From the NCBI GenBank assembly GCA_025362575.1, contig JANYIQ010000316.1:1-42292 (forward strand): DNA of 42,292 nucleotides. Reading direction: 5' to 3'. This document shows, in pieces, positions 15,359 to 24,285 of this stretch. The stretch is from Bacteroidia bacterium. GTDB taxonomy: Bacteria; Bacteroidota; Bacteroidia; B-17B0; Aurantibacillaceae. Made by a program: the position numbers and the translations under genes. The notes under the pieces were generated by a model. That model was not told the DNA's origin, made no database searches, and saw nothing but the letters and a program-made list of their open reading frames with translations. Positions within the stretch are counted from its first letter, which is position 1. Each line of letters opens with the position of its first letter.

Positions 15359-18300
15359 ATGCATTTTTTGAATTTTATAATTAGGTTTTTAAAATCCTTA
15401 AGCTTTCACAAACTTAAAACAGCAGTCTTTATTCTTCTGTTTTACTCTCTGAATTCATTCTCACAGATCTATCCTGTTCAGATAAGCAATCAGCTCATTC
15501 CGCCCTACAGCGGCTATTTACCCGATTATGCCGATCCTTCTTCCGAAAAATTAAAGGTGATCTTACAATTCAACGATTTCAACATCGCGCAATATAATGT
15601 TAGGTTAAAAATTGAAATAAAAGGCAATGGCTTTTCATTGGTCACCAAACAATTTTTTAATCCTCCTCCAATTACTATACAGCCCGGCATTCCTTTCTTA
15701 TTAAGCGGCGCCGACTTAGCACCCTATCTTAACAGCAGCAATCTTGATTTTATAGGCATTAATAAAAGTCAGTACGAACAGCGCATGGCTTTGCCCGAAG
15801 GCTATTATACCATTTGCATTAAAGCCTATGACTACTATAATCCAGGTAACATACAAATAAGTAATGAAGCCTGCACTCAAGCATGGTTCACTTTGAGTGA
15901 TCCGCCTTTTTTAAATTTACCAGCTTGTGGTTCAAGTATTGTACCGCAAACACCTCAAAACTTAGTATTTCAGTGGACACCCATGAACATGGGTTCTCCA
16001 CTTAGTGCCGCCAACACCGAATACGAATTTGCTTTGTGGGAAGTTCGTCCTGACAGTGCTGCAAATCCTAATCAGATCGTTTTGAGTACCGCACCAATTT
16101 ATAGTGTAACCACTAACATCACTACACTTAACTACGGAATTACTGAACCGGCCCTGAACCTTTACATGAAATATGTATGGCGTGTGCGCGTAAAAGACAA
16201 TACGGGACGTGATTGGTTTAAAAATAATGGTTACAGTCAGATCTGTACTTTTACATACGGCAATGTGGTGAGTGTGTTAGGTAACGCCCTCAACCTTACC
16301 CTCAGTGCTCAAGGGGTTACGCATCGTTTAGGTTTGTGCACTTGGAATACACAAAGCCTTTTCACCAATTATCTTTTGCAGGTAAGAAAACAGGGATCAA
16401 ACAACTGGTTCGATTATCCAACCGTAACAGGCAGCGAAAAAGTAACCAACTTAGAGCCTAATACGAATTATGAAGCCCGTGTACGCGGCGAAAGCAGCGG
16501 CATAACAGGTGATTGGAGTAATACAGCAAATTTCATAACTCAAAATCAGCCGAATTACACTTGTAATGATCAAACCATTCTAACTACACCTTTGCAGGCC
16601 CAGCCTTTATCGGCGAGCAAAGCAATACCGGGCTTAATTATACAGAGCGGTCAGTTTGAAGTAACTGTTTCACAGATCAGCTCGAGCGGTGCAACCGGAT
16701 GGTATAGTGGTAAAGGTGTTGCCAATGTTTATGGCGGTCATCCTGTAGCCGTTGAGTTCACCAATATTTTCATTGATGATAATAACATGCAATTGCAGGG
16801 CACCATACAGGCCACAACAAAAGGCCTTGACAAATGGCTTCAGCAATGGGATGTTCAGTATGCAGAAGAACATGCAACGTATGTGAATGGCACCCTTGAC
16901 AGTGTTTTTGTAAGAGGCAACCAGGTTTGCGTGGTCATTCAGGGAAATCCGAATGATTCATGCTTTAATTTTCCGGCAGGGCAAAATGCCATTGTTGTGA
17001 GGGACGAGAATGGAAACCAGTACACAATAACTTTAAAACCACCACCGCCAAAAGTTACCGGGCCTAAAAATTATTTTCATTACAGTGAAGATAATTTGGG
17101 AGCGAATGATAGCACAATGGTAACTTTTGCAGCGAGTGCTACCCAACAATATGGCTTTGATAAAAAGCAATATTTACCATGGATCAATAATTATGAGAAT
17201 ATAAAATTAAGTAATGGCAAAAGTTATTTTGTGCCGTATAAAAGTGTTGGAGAGAATAACAGTGATGAAGTAATTGCGAGTCTGCATATAATGAATTTTG
17301 TTCCGAATCTGCTTAGTTTTAAAACTAAAGGTGGGGCCGCTGTAACCGCTGTAGCATCCAGCACACCTGATCAATATAAAGTTACGGTTCCTGATAATGC
17401 AGAATCTGTTTACGCTTGGTACAAGAATAAAAAGATCGGAAAATTAAATGTGGTGAGTTTGAAAGCAATTAGCAGAAAAGTAGTTGTGGTTCCGGTTAAC
17501 AATGCCAATTTAAGTGTAAGTAATTTACAGAATGAGTTAAATAAGATCTACAAGCAGGCCAATGTAAGTTGGAGTGTTACGGTTAAGCCGAGTTTTACGT
17601 TTAGTCTTGGCACGGACGGCTTGGAGGCTGCAGATGCGACATTGATGACAAAGTATAGTACAGAGATGCGGGCCTTAAGAAATGCCTACCGTACGGCAGA
17701 TTCGAGTTACGATAAAAGTGCTTATTTTATTTTTGTAGTTCCAAATTTCACTGATCCAAACATAAAGGGTTACATGGTTCGCGGCAGGGCGATGGGATTT
17801 GCATCACAACAGGCAAATCTAAAAGAAATTGCCCATGAGTTGGCGCATGGTGCGTTTGGCTTAGAGCACACATTTCCTGAAATAACAAAATCAAGTTCAC
17901 AGAATTTGATGGATTATGCAAGTGGGGTTGATCAAACAAAATTACAATGGGACTTGATTCAGAATGCACCTAAAATATTTACTTTTTTAGATAACGAAGA
18001 AAACTCAAGCTTTCAAACCGACGGGCATTATTCGACAATTTATTTAATTGGGAAAATGCTGAGGGTGCCACAATATAAATTATTAGCTTGGTATACTGAA
18101 GCTCCTGATAATTTAATTCATGAAAAATATGCGATTGTTCAGTCAACTTGGGCAGAAAGAGATCATCAACTTATGACTCACGCTCTCACTTTCGGCTATC
18201 ACAGCATTGAGGAATTTAAAACTTCAGTTGCATTTATGAATGCAGATCGTAATAACTACGTCGAAATGGGGCGTTTACTTCATAGATACGGAGACTGTTT

Positions 18301-18841
18301 TGCCCATACGAGATTAGAGGACTCATTGTCTAAATATGTAGAAAAAAGAATGTACGGGGATACCATAAACTTTATCTTTAACGTTTTAGGCATAACAACT
18401 GAACATATGTCTTCAGACGGGGCAGAGCCTGATTTAATTGGGAATCGGCCTAATTGGTACATGGAATATGTAAAAAATGTTGTAGATCTAATCTCTTTAA
18501 AATTTGGCAAACAATCTAGTAGCGTTGATTTTTCTCTATTTGAGTATCTCGCGAATTACGCAAAACAAAAACACGTTTCTCTTATTGGAATAATTAATTA
18601 TGAAATAGCAATTTCTGAAAATAAAAAAGAATTTACTATTCCATATCCAATTTCTAATGGAGCTTTCCTATCAACTAATGCAGCTTCGGCTGATGAAGTT
18701 GAGTATGAAAAATGGGTAGAAAACACAAAAGAATACTTAAAAAACAAAAAAATAAGCTATAAATTTGAACGAGCATCAGGACTAGTTCCTATGAACGGAA
18801 GTGCTTATGTACCTAAAGAAGCAAAATTCATATTAGAATGA
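15359..18841 (+). CDS. Candidate polymorphic toxin: Fn3, zincin peptidase, helical C-terminal domain
   Basis: 1160 residues with an N-terminal signal (residues ~20-36, TAVFILLFYSLNSFSQ). Residues 40-310 are beta-rich modules with paired cysteines. A fibronectin-III-like module spans about 313-398. After a spacer of beta-rich sequence, a zinc peptidase occupies about 700-880: HELAHGAFGLEH gives H826, E827, H830 and H837, and NLMDY (M851) is the Met-turn of a metzincin-like enzyme. I recall this HELxHGAFxLxHTF...NLMDY...QWD pattern from large Bacteroidota exported proteins ending in variable toxin domains. The last part (about 885-1160) begins DGHYSTIYL (D888, H890) and continues LLHRYGDCFAHT (H975, D979, H983) and EHMSSDGAEPD (H1016, D1020, D1025), suggesting a helical metal-dependent hydrolase. 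There is no T9SS sorting tail. The next gene overlaps by ATGA. Toxin role is inferred. Confidence 0.75.
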   Translation: MHFLNFIIRFLKSLSFHKLKTAVFILLFYSLNSFSQIYPVQISNQLIPPYSGYLPDYADPSSEKLKVILQFNDFNIAQYNVRLKIEIKGNGFSLVTKQFFNPPPITIQPGIPFLLSGADLAPYLNSSNLDFIGINKSQYEQRMALPEGYYTICIKAYDYYNPGNIQISNEACTQAWFTLSDPPFLNLPACGSSIVPQTPQNLVFQWTPMNMGSPLSAANTEYEFALWEVRPDSAANPNQIVLSTAPIYSVTTNITTLNYGITEPALNLYMKYVWRVRVKDNTGRDWFKNNGYSQICTFTYGNVVSVLGNALNLTLSAQGVTHRLGLCTWNTQSLFTNYLLQVRKQGSNNWFDYPTVTGSEKVTNLEPNTNYEARVRGESSGITGDWSNTANFITQNQPNYTCNDQTILTTPLQAQPLSASKAIPGLIIQSGQFEVTVSQISSSGATGWYSGKGVANVYGGHPVAVEFTNIFIDDNNMQLQGTIQATTKGLDKWLQQWDVQYAEEHATYVNGTLDSVFVRGNQVCVVIQGNPNDSCFNFPAGQNAIVVRDENGNQYTITLKPPPPKVTGPKNYFHYSEDNLGANDSTMVTFAASATQQYGFDKKQYLPWINNYENIKLSNGKSYFVPYKSVGENNSDEVIASLHIMNFVPNLLSFKTKGGAAVTAVASSTPDQYKVTVPDNAESVYAWYKNKKIGKLNVVSLKAISRKVVVVPVNNANLSVSNLQNELNKIYKQANVSWSVTVKPSFTFSLGTDGLEAADATLMTKYSTEMRALRNAYRTADSSYDKSAYFIFVVPNFTDPNIKGYMVRGRAMGFASQQANLKEIAHELAHGAFGLEHTFPEITKSSSQNLMDYASGVDQTKLQWDLIQNAPKIFTFLDNEENSSFQTDGHYSTIYLIGKMLRVPQYKLLAWYTEAPDNLIHEKYAIVQSTWAERDHQLMTHALTFGYHSIEEFKTSVAFMNADRNNYVEMGRLLHRYGDCFAHTRLEDSLSKYVEKRMYGDTINFIFNVLGITTEHMSSDGAEPDLIGNRPNWYMEYVKNVVDLISLKFGKQSSSVDFSLFEYLANYAKQKHVSLIGIINYEIAISENKKEFTIPYPISNGAFLSTNAASADEVEYEKWVENTKEYLKNKKISYKFERASGLVPMNGSAYVPKEAKFILE

Positions 18842-19209
18842 AAAATAAATTTAATATCCATATAGCTAATTTTCTAACATCGCTTATTTTTCTTCTTCTA
18901 ACTTGCATAATATTAAATGACAAATCTTTAGTGACGTTCGTTTTTTTAAATTACTTGTTAATTTATTTAGTGATATTTTTAATAGCTGTCCTATTTCTAC
19001 TTTTCACAAAAAGTAGCTTAGCTTTTTTTTACTATTTTTTTATTTCAATATTAGTTAATTTTTACTTTATTTTAAATGGAAACCTAGGAATAAAAAACAT
19101 AACCTTACATTTGTTCATTGAATCTATGTTTTACTTGAATATTCCTATTTTAACATCTTCGTTCGTTCTTTTTTGTATTATTCGACTAAAAGAAAAGAAA
19201 AGAAATTAG
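18838..19209 (+). CDS. Four-TM membrane protein, candidate immunity protein
   Basis: 123 residues, almost wholly hydrophobic, with four predicted helices (about 10-28, 32-55, 60-80 and 92-115) and a basic C-terminal tail (RLKEKKRN). Its ATG overlaps the stop of the large toxin-like gene in an ATGA arrangement, so translation is very probably coupled. The sequence is visibly more AT-rich than its neighbours, with long T runs, which is common for horizontally exchanged immunity genes. I recognise no family. In polymorphic-toxin loci the gene directly after the toxin is normally the immunity gene, and multi-TM immunity proteins protect against membrane- or periplasm-acting toxins. That role is an inference from position only. 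Confidence 0.6.
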   Translation: MKNKFNIHIANFLTSLIFLLLTCIILNDKSLVTFVFLNYLLIYLVIFLIAVLFLLFTKSSLAFFYYFFISILVNFYFILNGNLGIKNITLHLFIESMFYLNIPILTSSFVLFCIIRLKEKKRN

Positions 19210-19211
19210 AT

Positions 19212-19690
19212 ATTTCATTTTACCGTTGGTGCGGATATTAAATCCGCCAACACACTAAAAACAAGAATAAAATCTCTTAAAAGCAATCGTTCATTGTAAA
19301 AAGACAGAAGCGGATTTATCATCATTAGTGTTCGAAACCTAAGAATCGTTAAAAAGATGCTTCATTTTAGAAGGCATTAAATTTGGAAGATTTTATATCT
19401 TAGCTCCCGAAAACGCTTGTAGTGGCGGTGCAAATTGGGGTGATTTTAAAGAAGTTTGGCAGTATGGAACTAATGAAGCCTTAGTAGCACCCTATTTACA
19501 AGATGGTGTGGCGCCACAGTGTAAGGTTTCTGGTTTTGGGCAATTACCTGTCGGCACAAAAGGAGGAAGAGTTTATATACCGGATAATTACTGGCCGAAA
19601 GGATTTTTAGAAAGCCATACAGTAAAAAATTATAATTGGATATTTACAACTAAAAAATTTGGTGACGATGGATATGTTAAACCCAGATAA
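19212..19690 (+). pseudogene. Decayed orphan toxin-like C-terminal cassette
   Basis: Coding-like sequence without an intact start and split between frames. A first piece reads TVGADIKSANTLKTRIKSLK and ends at a stop near 19300. A second reads KTEADLSSLVFET. The third and longest is open from 19343 to the TAA at 19690 and reads GIKFGRFYILAPENACSGGA, then NWGDFKEVWQYGTNEALVAP, later GFGQLPVGTKGGRVYIPDNY and a basic end KKFGDDGYVKPR. It has the look of the C-terminal end of a secreted effector lacking signal peptide and carrier. The following lipoprotein gene overlaps its end by about 20 nt, as immunity genes often do. I recognise no toxin family. Confidence 0.5.
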
Positions 19691-20393
19691 AAACAAACTG
19701 ATTATTATTTCCAATATCATTCTTTATTTCTTTTTAGTTTCTTGCAACACTTCTTCGAAAGAACAAGACTTAATTCAGTTTTCTGAGTCAAAAATTGGCT
19801 GCAAAAAATATTTAGAAATATATAACAAGGCTAATGATAGTATAAGTGCATGGGTTTTAAATGACTTAGATAATTATACAATGAAATATCAACAGAGTTA
19901 CAAACTAGATTCTCTACTTTGTTTCAATTCACAACTTAATCGATTTATTGCCGCTATTCATTGCTATAGAAATGTCTCTACTCCATCAGATGAACTCTGT
20001 TATTTTGTTGGAGAGATGATAAATAATAAATGGTATTTTTTTCTCACTAGTGAAACTGTTACACTTCCTAGAAAAATGTATTTAAAAACTGAGGTAATCC
20101 CCCTCACTTACCAGCAACTTCATGAAATCGCATTAAAAGAAGTCTTTTCACCTTATTTAAAACCAAATGGTGAGATTAACGAAGAATGGTTTATTAAAAA
20201 ATTTGAAGGCCCGGGATGGGGAAGCATGGAAGACCAATCTTATTTTGATTGGTGCTTTAAAGGAAAAAGATACTCCAACAAGAAAGAATTCTATGAGGCA
20301 AATCACTTATGTAAAGTGAAACGAAATTGGATGGATCGCGACACCACTAAACCAATAATTCCACTTCCTTCTAAAGAAGTAAAGCTTCCCTAA
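19668..20393 (+). CDS. Predicted lipoprotein, candidate immunity protein of the orphan cassette
   Basis: About 241 residues. ATG codons at 19668 and 19674 are likely starts; the open frame reaches back to a TTG at 19659. A hydrophobic segment (LIIISNIILYFFLVSC) ends in a lipobox with LVSC, so the mature protein is a lipid-anchored periplasmic or outer-membrane protein of about 215 residues. The body is mixed alpha/beta with many aromatics (GEMINNKWYFFLTSETVTLP; NGEINEEWFIKKFEGPGWGS). No recognised family. It overlaps the end of the decayed cassette. Lipoprotein immunity factors are common in Bacteroidota, but immunity here rests on gene order only. Confidence 0.6.
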   Translation: MDMLNPDKNKLIIISNIILYFFLVSCNTSSKEQDLIQFSESKIGCKKYLEIYNKANDSISAWVLNDLDNYTMKYQQSYKLDSLLCFNSQLNRFIAAIHCYRNVSTPSDELCYFVGEMINNKWYFFLTSETVTLPRKMYLKTEVIPLTYQQLHEIALKEVFSPYLKPNGEINEEWFIKKFEGPGWGSMEDQSYFDWCFKGKRYSNKKEFYEANHLCKVKRNWMDRDTTKPIIPLPSKEVKLP

Positions 20394-20500
20394 ACAATAT
20401 TTAATTTACAATCAAAATTTATATTGTAGGGCTTAAATTCTGTAAATTTTGCTTTTTAAAGGAATAATTAGGTTATTTAGGGCTTAAAATTAGCCCCGCC

Positions 20501-23500
20501 CTGAAAGCAAAATTAATAATAGCTCTTCTTCTTTTTTGCAGGCTTTTTGTTGCACAAAATATTTTTCAGCCCATCTTTTACAATATTGATGCCGAGGTTT
20601 TTCAGTGCAAAAATGTTACCAATATCAAAAAAGATGCTAAAGGCGGTTTCTGGTTAACTTCCGATAAAGGCTTAGGCTATTATAATGGCTACAGCACGAA
20701 ATATTATACCTATGCCAAAGACAACAAAAACACACCTCTCACAAAGCGCCTGCATCAGCTTTATGTAGATAAAAAAGGGCTGGTTTGGTTTGGTTATCCT
20801 GATAAAGATGCAATAAGTTATTTTGATCCGGAAACCGAAAAATTCACTCATTTTGAATCTGATTCCACCAATAAAAATGCTTTCCCACTTGATGCGATTG
20901 TTTCTGAATTTTTGGAAGACTCTCAGGATCGTTTATGGATAAGCACCTGGGGCGGTGGCTTGCTTCAATATAATAGAGAAAAAGAAAACTTTGATCGCTT
21001 TTATATTAACCCGAAAGAAAAACCTAAAGCGAATTGGTTTTGTTCCAATGTGATAAGAGACATGCTGGAATTGGAGAAAGATAAAATTCTGATCACCTAT
21101 TTTCAGGAAGGCCAGTGTTTACCAAGCATTTTTGATGTGGCAAAAAAAACTGTTAGTCCACTACCCTTTGAAGATGTGTTTAACAACATTGATAAAGATA
21201 TGGCAGCAGTTATTCGGTTGAGTTTAACTATTTGTCATTTTGTACACAAAGATAAAAACGATGATTATTGGTTTGGTACCTATAGCGGATTGTTTTTTAT
21301 AAGCTTTAAAAACAAAACAGCATGTCGCATTACCGGTAAAGAATATACTAAAGAGCACTCCAATCTTGAAAACACGGGAAATTACATACTTGACGGCAAT
21401 AATAACTTATGGTCCAATACATCTACTGATGGTATCTTAATTGCAAATCTCGATACAAAAAAAGTATTTTATCATAAACAATCAAATAATTGTTCAAGCT
21501 GTGTTGCCGACAATAACATTGGCACTTTTACCAGAGATGATGAAAATAATATTTTAATAACCAGTGGTGGTGGTGGAATAAGTGTTTACTCACCAATGCG
21601 TCAACAATTCAAATTAAAAAACTGGAGCAATTTAAAACTCGAATTTACTAATGCATCGCACCAAAGCGTACCCTTTCAAACCATGCTGGTTCGCGGCAAT
21701 AGCAGCATTTACATATCAAGTGCTCATGGCATGACTGTTTACGATCACAAAAACGATACGATCACCCGTTTATTTAATGCAGCCGAAGACCCTAAAACAA
21801 GTGGTCGTGAAAAAAACATTACTTCGTTCAAATTTAAAGATGGTCAGGTCGCATTTATCCAGGGATGGGGTGATAACGGATTGCGATTTTATGACGAGCG
21901 GGCAAAAAAAGTATTTAGATCAAAGAGTTATCCAACATACTTCAACCTCTTTTTTAAAAACGACAGCTTAACTCCCATCATAGGCCAGTCTCTTGCCTGG
22001 TCTAAACTAATTAATTTCGATAAGCCTTACAAAAAAGTTGATACTCTTTTTACATTTGGAAATGAGGATTACCCCTCTCCTACCTACTCAGAAATTTTAA
22101 ATAATGGCAAATGGTTCATGCATCGCAATGAGCGCGGCTTTCTCATTTTTGATCCTAAAACAAAAGAAAACATAAAGTACTCGAGCGAAAAAACGTTCAC
22201 TAAAAAATTTCCGGATAGCACCATAAGCAGTTACTACTACAATAAAAAAGGAATGATGTGGATAGCTACCTTTAATGGAATTTATTCGTACAACGAAAGC
22301 AATGGGGAAATTAAAAACTGGACCAGCGAAATTGGCATAGACAATCAGGCTATTTTGCAAATAGGAGAAGATAAAACCGGGGATCTGTGGTTTTGCAGCA
22401 ACAGATATTTATTTCACTACAACTTTAAAACCAGAAACCTGTTTAAGTTCACAAAAGCCTTAGGCCTTCCTGCAGATGGTTTTGATCACAGAAAAGCAAT
22501 GCTTGATCTGCAAGTATCCCCTGAGGGCATTATGTTCTTTGCAACCACAAGAGGTTTATTAATGGTTGACCCTTCCAAAATAATCATACCAAAAGAAATT
22601 CCTGAACTCTCGGTTTCTTCAATTTCCATTAACGATTCAACTCTCAGTAAAACAGAATTAATCAGTTTTTTAAACTTAGGTAATGAATTAAGCTGGAATA
22701 AAAATTTTATTTCGATAGAAGTAACCACCAATCAGGTTTTTACACCTACGCCTTGCAAATTTTTTTACAAACTGATAGGACTGGATGCGAAATGGATCGA
22801 TAATGGAACTTCCAATAAAATAAGATTTTCGAATTTACATGCCGGCGATTTTATTTTAGAAGTAAAATGCCTTAATTCTTACAATGTTGAGAGTAACGTT
22901 CTTAAAGTTGCATTTACCATTAATAAACCCTTCTGGAAAACCTGGTGGTTCATTATTCTGTGCATTCTGATAAGCGGAGGTTTGATCTTTGCTTACATAA
23001 AAAGAAGAGAATACGCCTCTGAACAAAAAAAATTACAATTAGAAGCCACCATTAAAGAACGCACTCAGGAGATTGTTTTAAAAGCCGACGAGATACAGCA
23101 TCAAAAAGAGATCATCGAAGAAAAACAGAAAGATCTTACCGACTCCATTAAATATGCTCAGCGCATACAAAATGCATTACTCGCAAGCAAATCATTACTG
23201 GATGCTCATTTAAAGAACTACTTTGTTTATTATAACCCAAAAGATATTGTGAGCGGCGATTTTTACTGGGCGCTTGCAACACGAAACAAATTTTACCTGT
23301 TAATTGGAGACAGCACAGGTCACGGTGTTCCGGGTGCATTCATGAGTTTACTGAACATCAGTTTTTTGAACGAAGCTTTAAATGAAAAACAATTACAACA
23401 TCCTAACGAGATCTTAAATTATGTAAGGATCCGTCTAATTCAGAATTTATCGGAAGACGGCAGTGATGAGGGCGGAAAAGATGGAATGGATTGCAGTTTA

Positions 23501-23884
23501 CTTTGTTTTGATCTTGAAAGCAATAAACTGGAGTTCTCATGCGCTAATAATTCTTTATTAATTATTAGAAATGGCGAAGCTCTCGAACAAAAAAGCGATA
23601 GAATGCCTGTAGGAAAATCGCCTAAAGAGAATATATCCTTTACAAATCATTCCTTCGATCTGAAAAGTAACGATATGGTTTATGTGTTTACTGATGGATA
23701 TGCCGACCAGTTTGGCGGAGAACAAGGAAAAAAACTGAAATATAAACACCTTAAAGAATATTTGATGGAGAATCATCAAAGGCCCATAACAGAACAACGT
23801 GAATTGCTTCATCAGAAATTCATTGCCTGGAAAGGACAACTAGAACAGGTTGATGATGTTTGTGTGATGGGAATCAAGATATAA
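20501..23884 (+). CDS. Beta-propeller receptor with SpoIIE/PP2C phosphatase output
   Basis: 1127 residues if translation starts at CTG 20501. A signal peptide (KAKLIIALLLFCRLFVAQ) directly follows that codon, and no ATG, GTG or TTG lies between it and the stop at 20465; the first TTG (20912) falls inside the propeller. Residues ~20-720 hold Reg_prop-type blades (GGFWLTSDKGLGYY; DRLWISTWGGGLLQY; GDLWFCSNRYLFHY). A Y_Y_Y-like Ig domain (~720-800) precedes one TM (about 815-836). A coiled coil (~840-885) leads to a PP2C/SpoIIE phosphatase with metal-binding GDFYW (D920) and GDSTGHGVPGAFMS (D937). It probably senses a periplasmic ligand and dephosphorylates an anti-anti-sigma-type protein. It converges with the kinase/regulator pair. 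Confidence 0.88.
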   Translation: MKAKLIIALLLFCRLFVAQNIFQPIFYNIDAEVFQCKNVTNIKKDAKGGFWLTSDKGLGYYNGYSTKYYTYAKDNKNTPLTKRLHQLYVDKKGLVWFGYPDKDAISYFDPETEKFTHFESDSTNKNAFPLDAIVSEFLEDSQDRLWISTWGGGLLQYNREKENFDRFYINPKEKPKANWFCSNVIRDMLELEKDKILITYFQEGQCLPSIFDVAKKTVSPLPFEDVFNNIDKDMAAVIRLSLTICHFVHKDKNDDYWFGTYSGLFFISFKNKTACRITGKEYTKEHSNLENTGNYILDGNNNLWSNTSTDGILIANLDTKKVFYHKQSNNCSSCVADNNIGTFTRDDENNILITSGGGGISVYSPMRQQFKLKNWSNLKLEFTNASHQSVPFQTMLVRGNSSIYISSAHGMTVYDHKNDTITRLFNAAEDPKTSGREKNITSFKFKDGQVAFIQGWGDNGLRFYDERAKKVFRSKSYPTYFNLFFKNDSLTPIIGQSLAWSKLINFDKPYKKVDTLFTFGNEDYPSPTYSEILNNGKWFMHRNERGFLIFDPKTKENIKYSSEKTFTKKFPDSTISSYYYNKKGMMWIATFNGIYSYNESNGEIKNWTSEIGIDNQAILQIGEDKTGDLWFCSNRYLFHYNFKTRNLFKFTKALGLPADGFDHRKAMLDLQVSPEGIMFFATTRGLLMVDPSKIIIPKEIPELSVSSISINDSTLSKTELISFLNLGNELSWNKNFISIEVTTNQVFTPTPCKFFYKLIGLDAKWIDNGTSNKIRFSNLHAGDFILEVKCLNSYNVESNVLKVAFTINKPFWKTWWFIILCILISGGLIFAYIKRREYASEQKKLQLEATIKERTQEIVLKADEIQHQKEIIEEKQKDLTDSIKYAQRIQNALLASKSLLDAHLKNYFVYYNPKDIVSGDFYWALATRNKFYLLIGDSTGHGVPGAFMSLLNISFLNEALNEKQLQHPNEILNYVRIRLIQNLSEDGSDEGGKDGMDCSLLCFDLESNKLEFSCANNSLLIIRNGEALEQKSDRMPVGKSPKENISFTNHSFDLKSNDMVYVFTDGYADQFGGEQGKKLKYKHLKEYLMENHQRPITEQRELLHQKFIAWKGQLEQVDDVCVMGIKI

Positions 23885-23919
23885 TATCCTAAAAAATAAA
23901 ACCAGCCTAAAAAATTGGA

Positions 23920-24285
23920 TTAAAAATTCATCCCAATGTATTTGATCAACTGATCAGAATCTATTGGCTTAATGAACAAATGACTGTTCTCAATGCTCTT
24001 TATTTCTTCTTTGGTTTGTTCGAAAGAGTTTCCTGTGGTGAAAATTATCGGGCACCTAATTCCATTTTTTCTTATTTGTTTTCCTGCAGAAATACCGTTG
24101 GACTTGTTTTTAAGATGTATGTCCATGATAATAAGATCGGGACTAAATTCAGCAGACTGCTTTACAGCATTTGCTTCATCACTCACTTGCATTACTTCAA
24201 AATGCTTTTTCTCCAATACCATTTTTAAAACTTTGGCAATGAGCAATTCATCTTCGGCTATTAATATTTTTTTTATTGGACTCAA
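23920..24285 (-). CDS. Single-domain response regulator (CheY-like)
   Basis: 121 residues forming one receiver domain and nothing else. The acidic pocket is E11-D12, the phospho-acceptor D55 (DLIIMDIHL), the switch threonine pair T83/T84 (IIFTTGNS) and the conserved lysine K106 (FIKPID). It lacks a DNA-binding output, so it works by protein contact or as a phosphorelay intermediate. Translation seems to start at TTG 24285, whose sequence TTGA overlaps the TGA stop of the upstream histidine kinase, so the two are tightly coupled and cognate. Confidence 0.92.
   Translation of the reverse strand: MSPIKKILIAEDELLIAKVLKMVLEKKHFEVMQVSDEANAVKQSAEFSPDLIIMDIHLKNKSNGISAGKQIRKNGIRCPIIFTTGNSFEQTKEEIKSIENSHLFIKPIDSDQLIKYIGMNF

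Noticed and set aside
15359-18841. The large protein as a plain secreted metalloprotease
   Set aside because: Possible, but 275 residues with separate ligand-like motifs follow the peptidase, and a gene is coupled to the stop, so the toxin reading is preferred, not proved.
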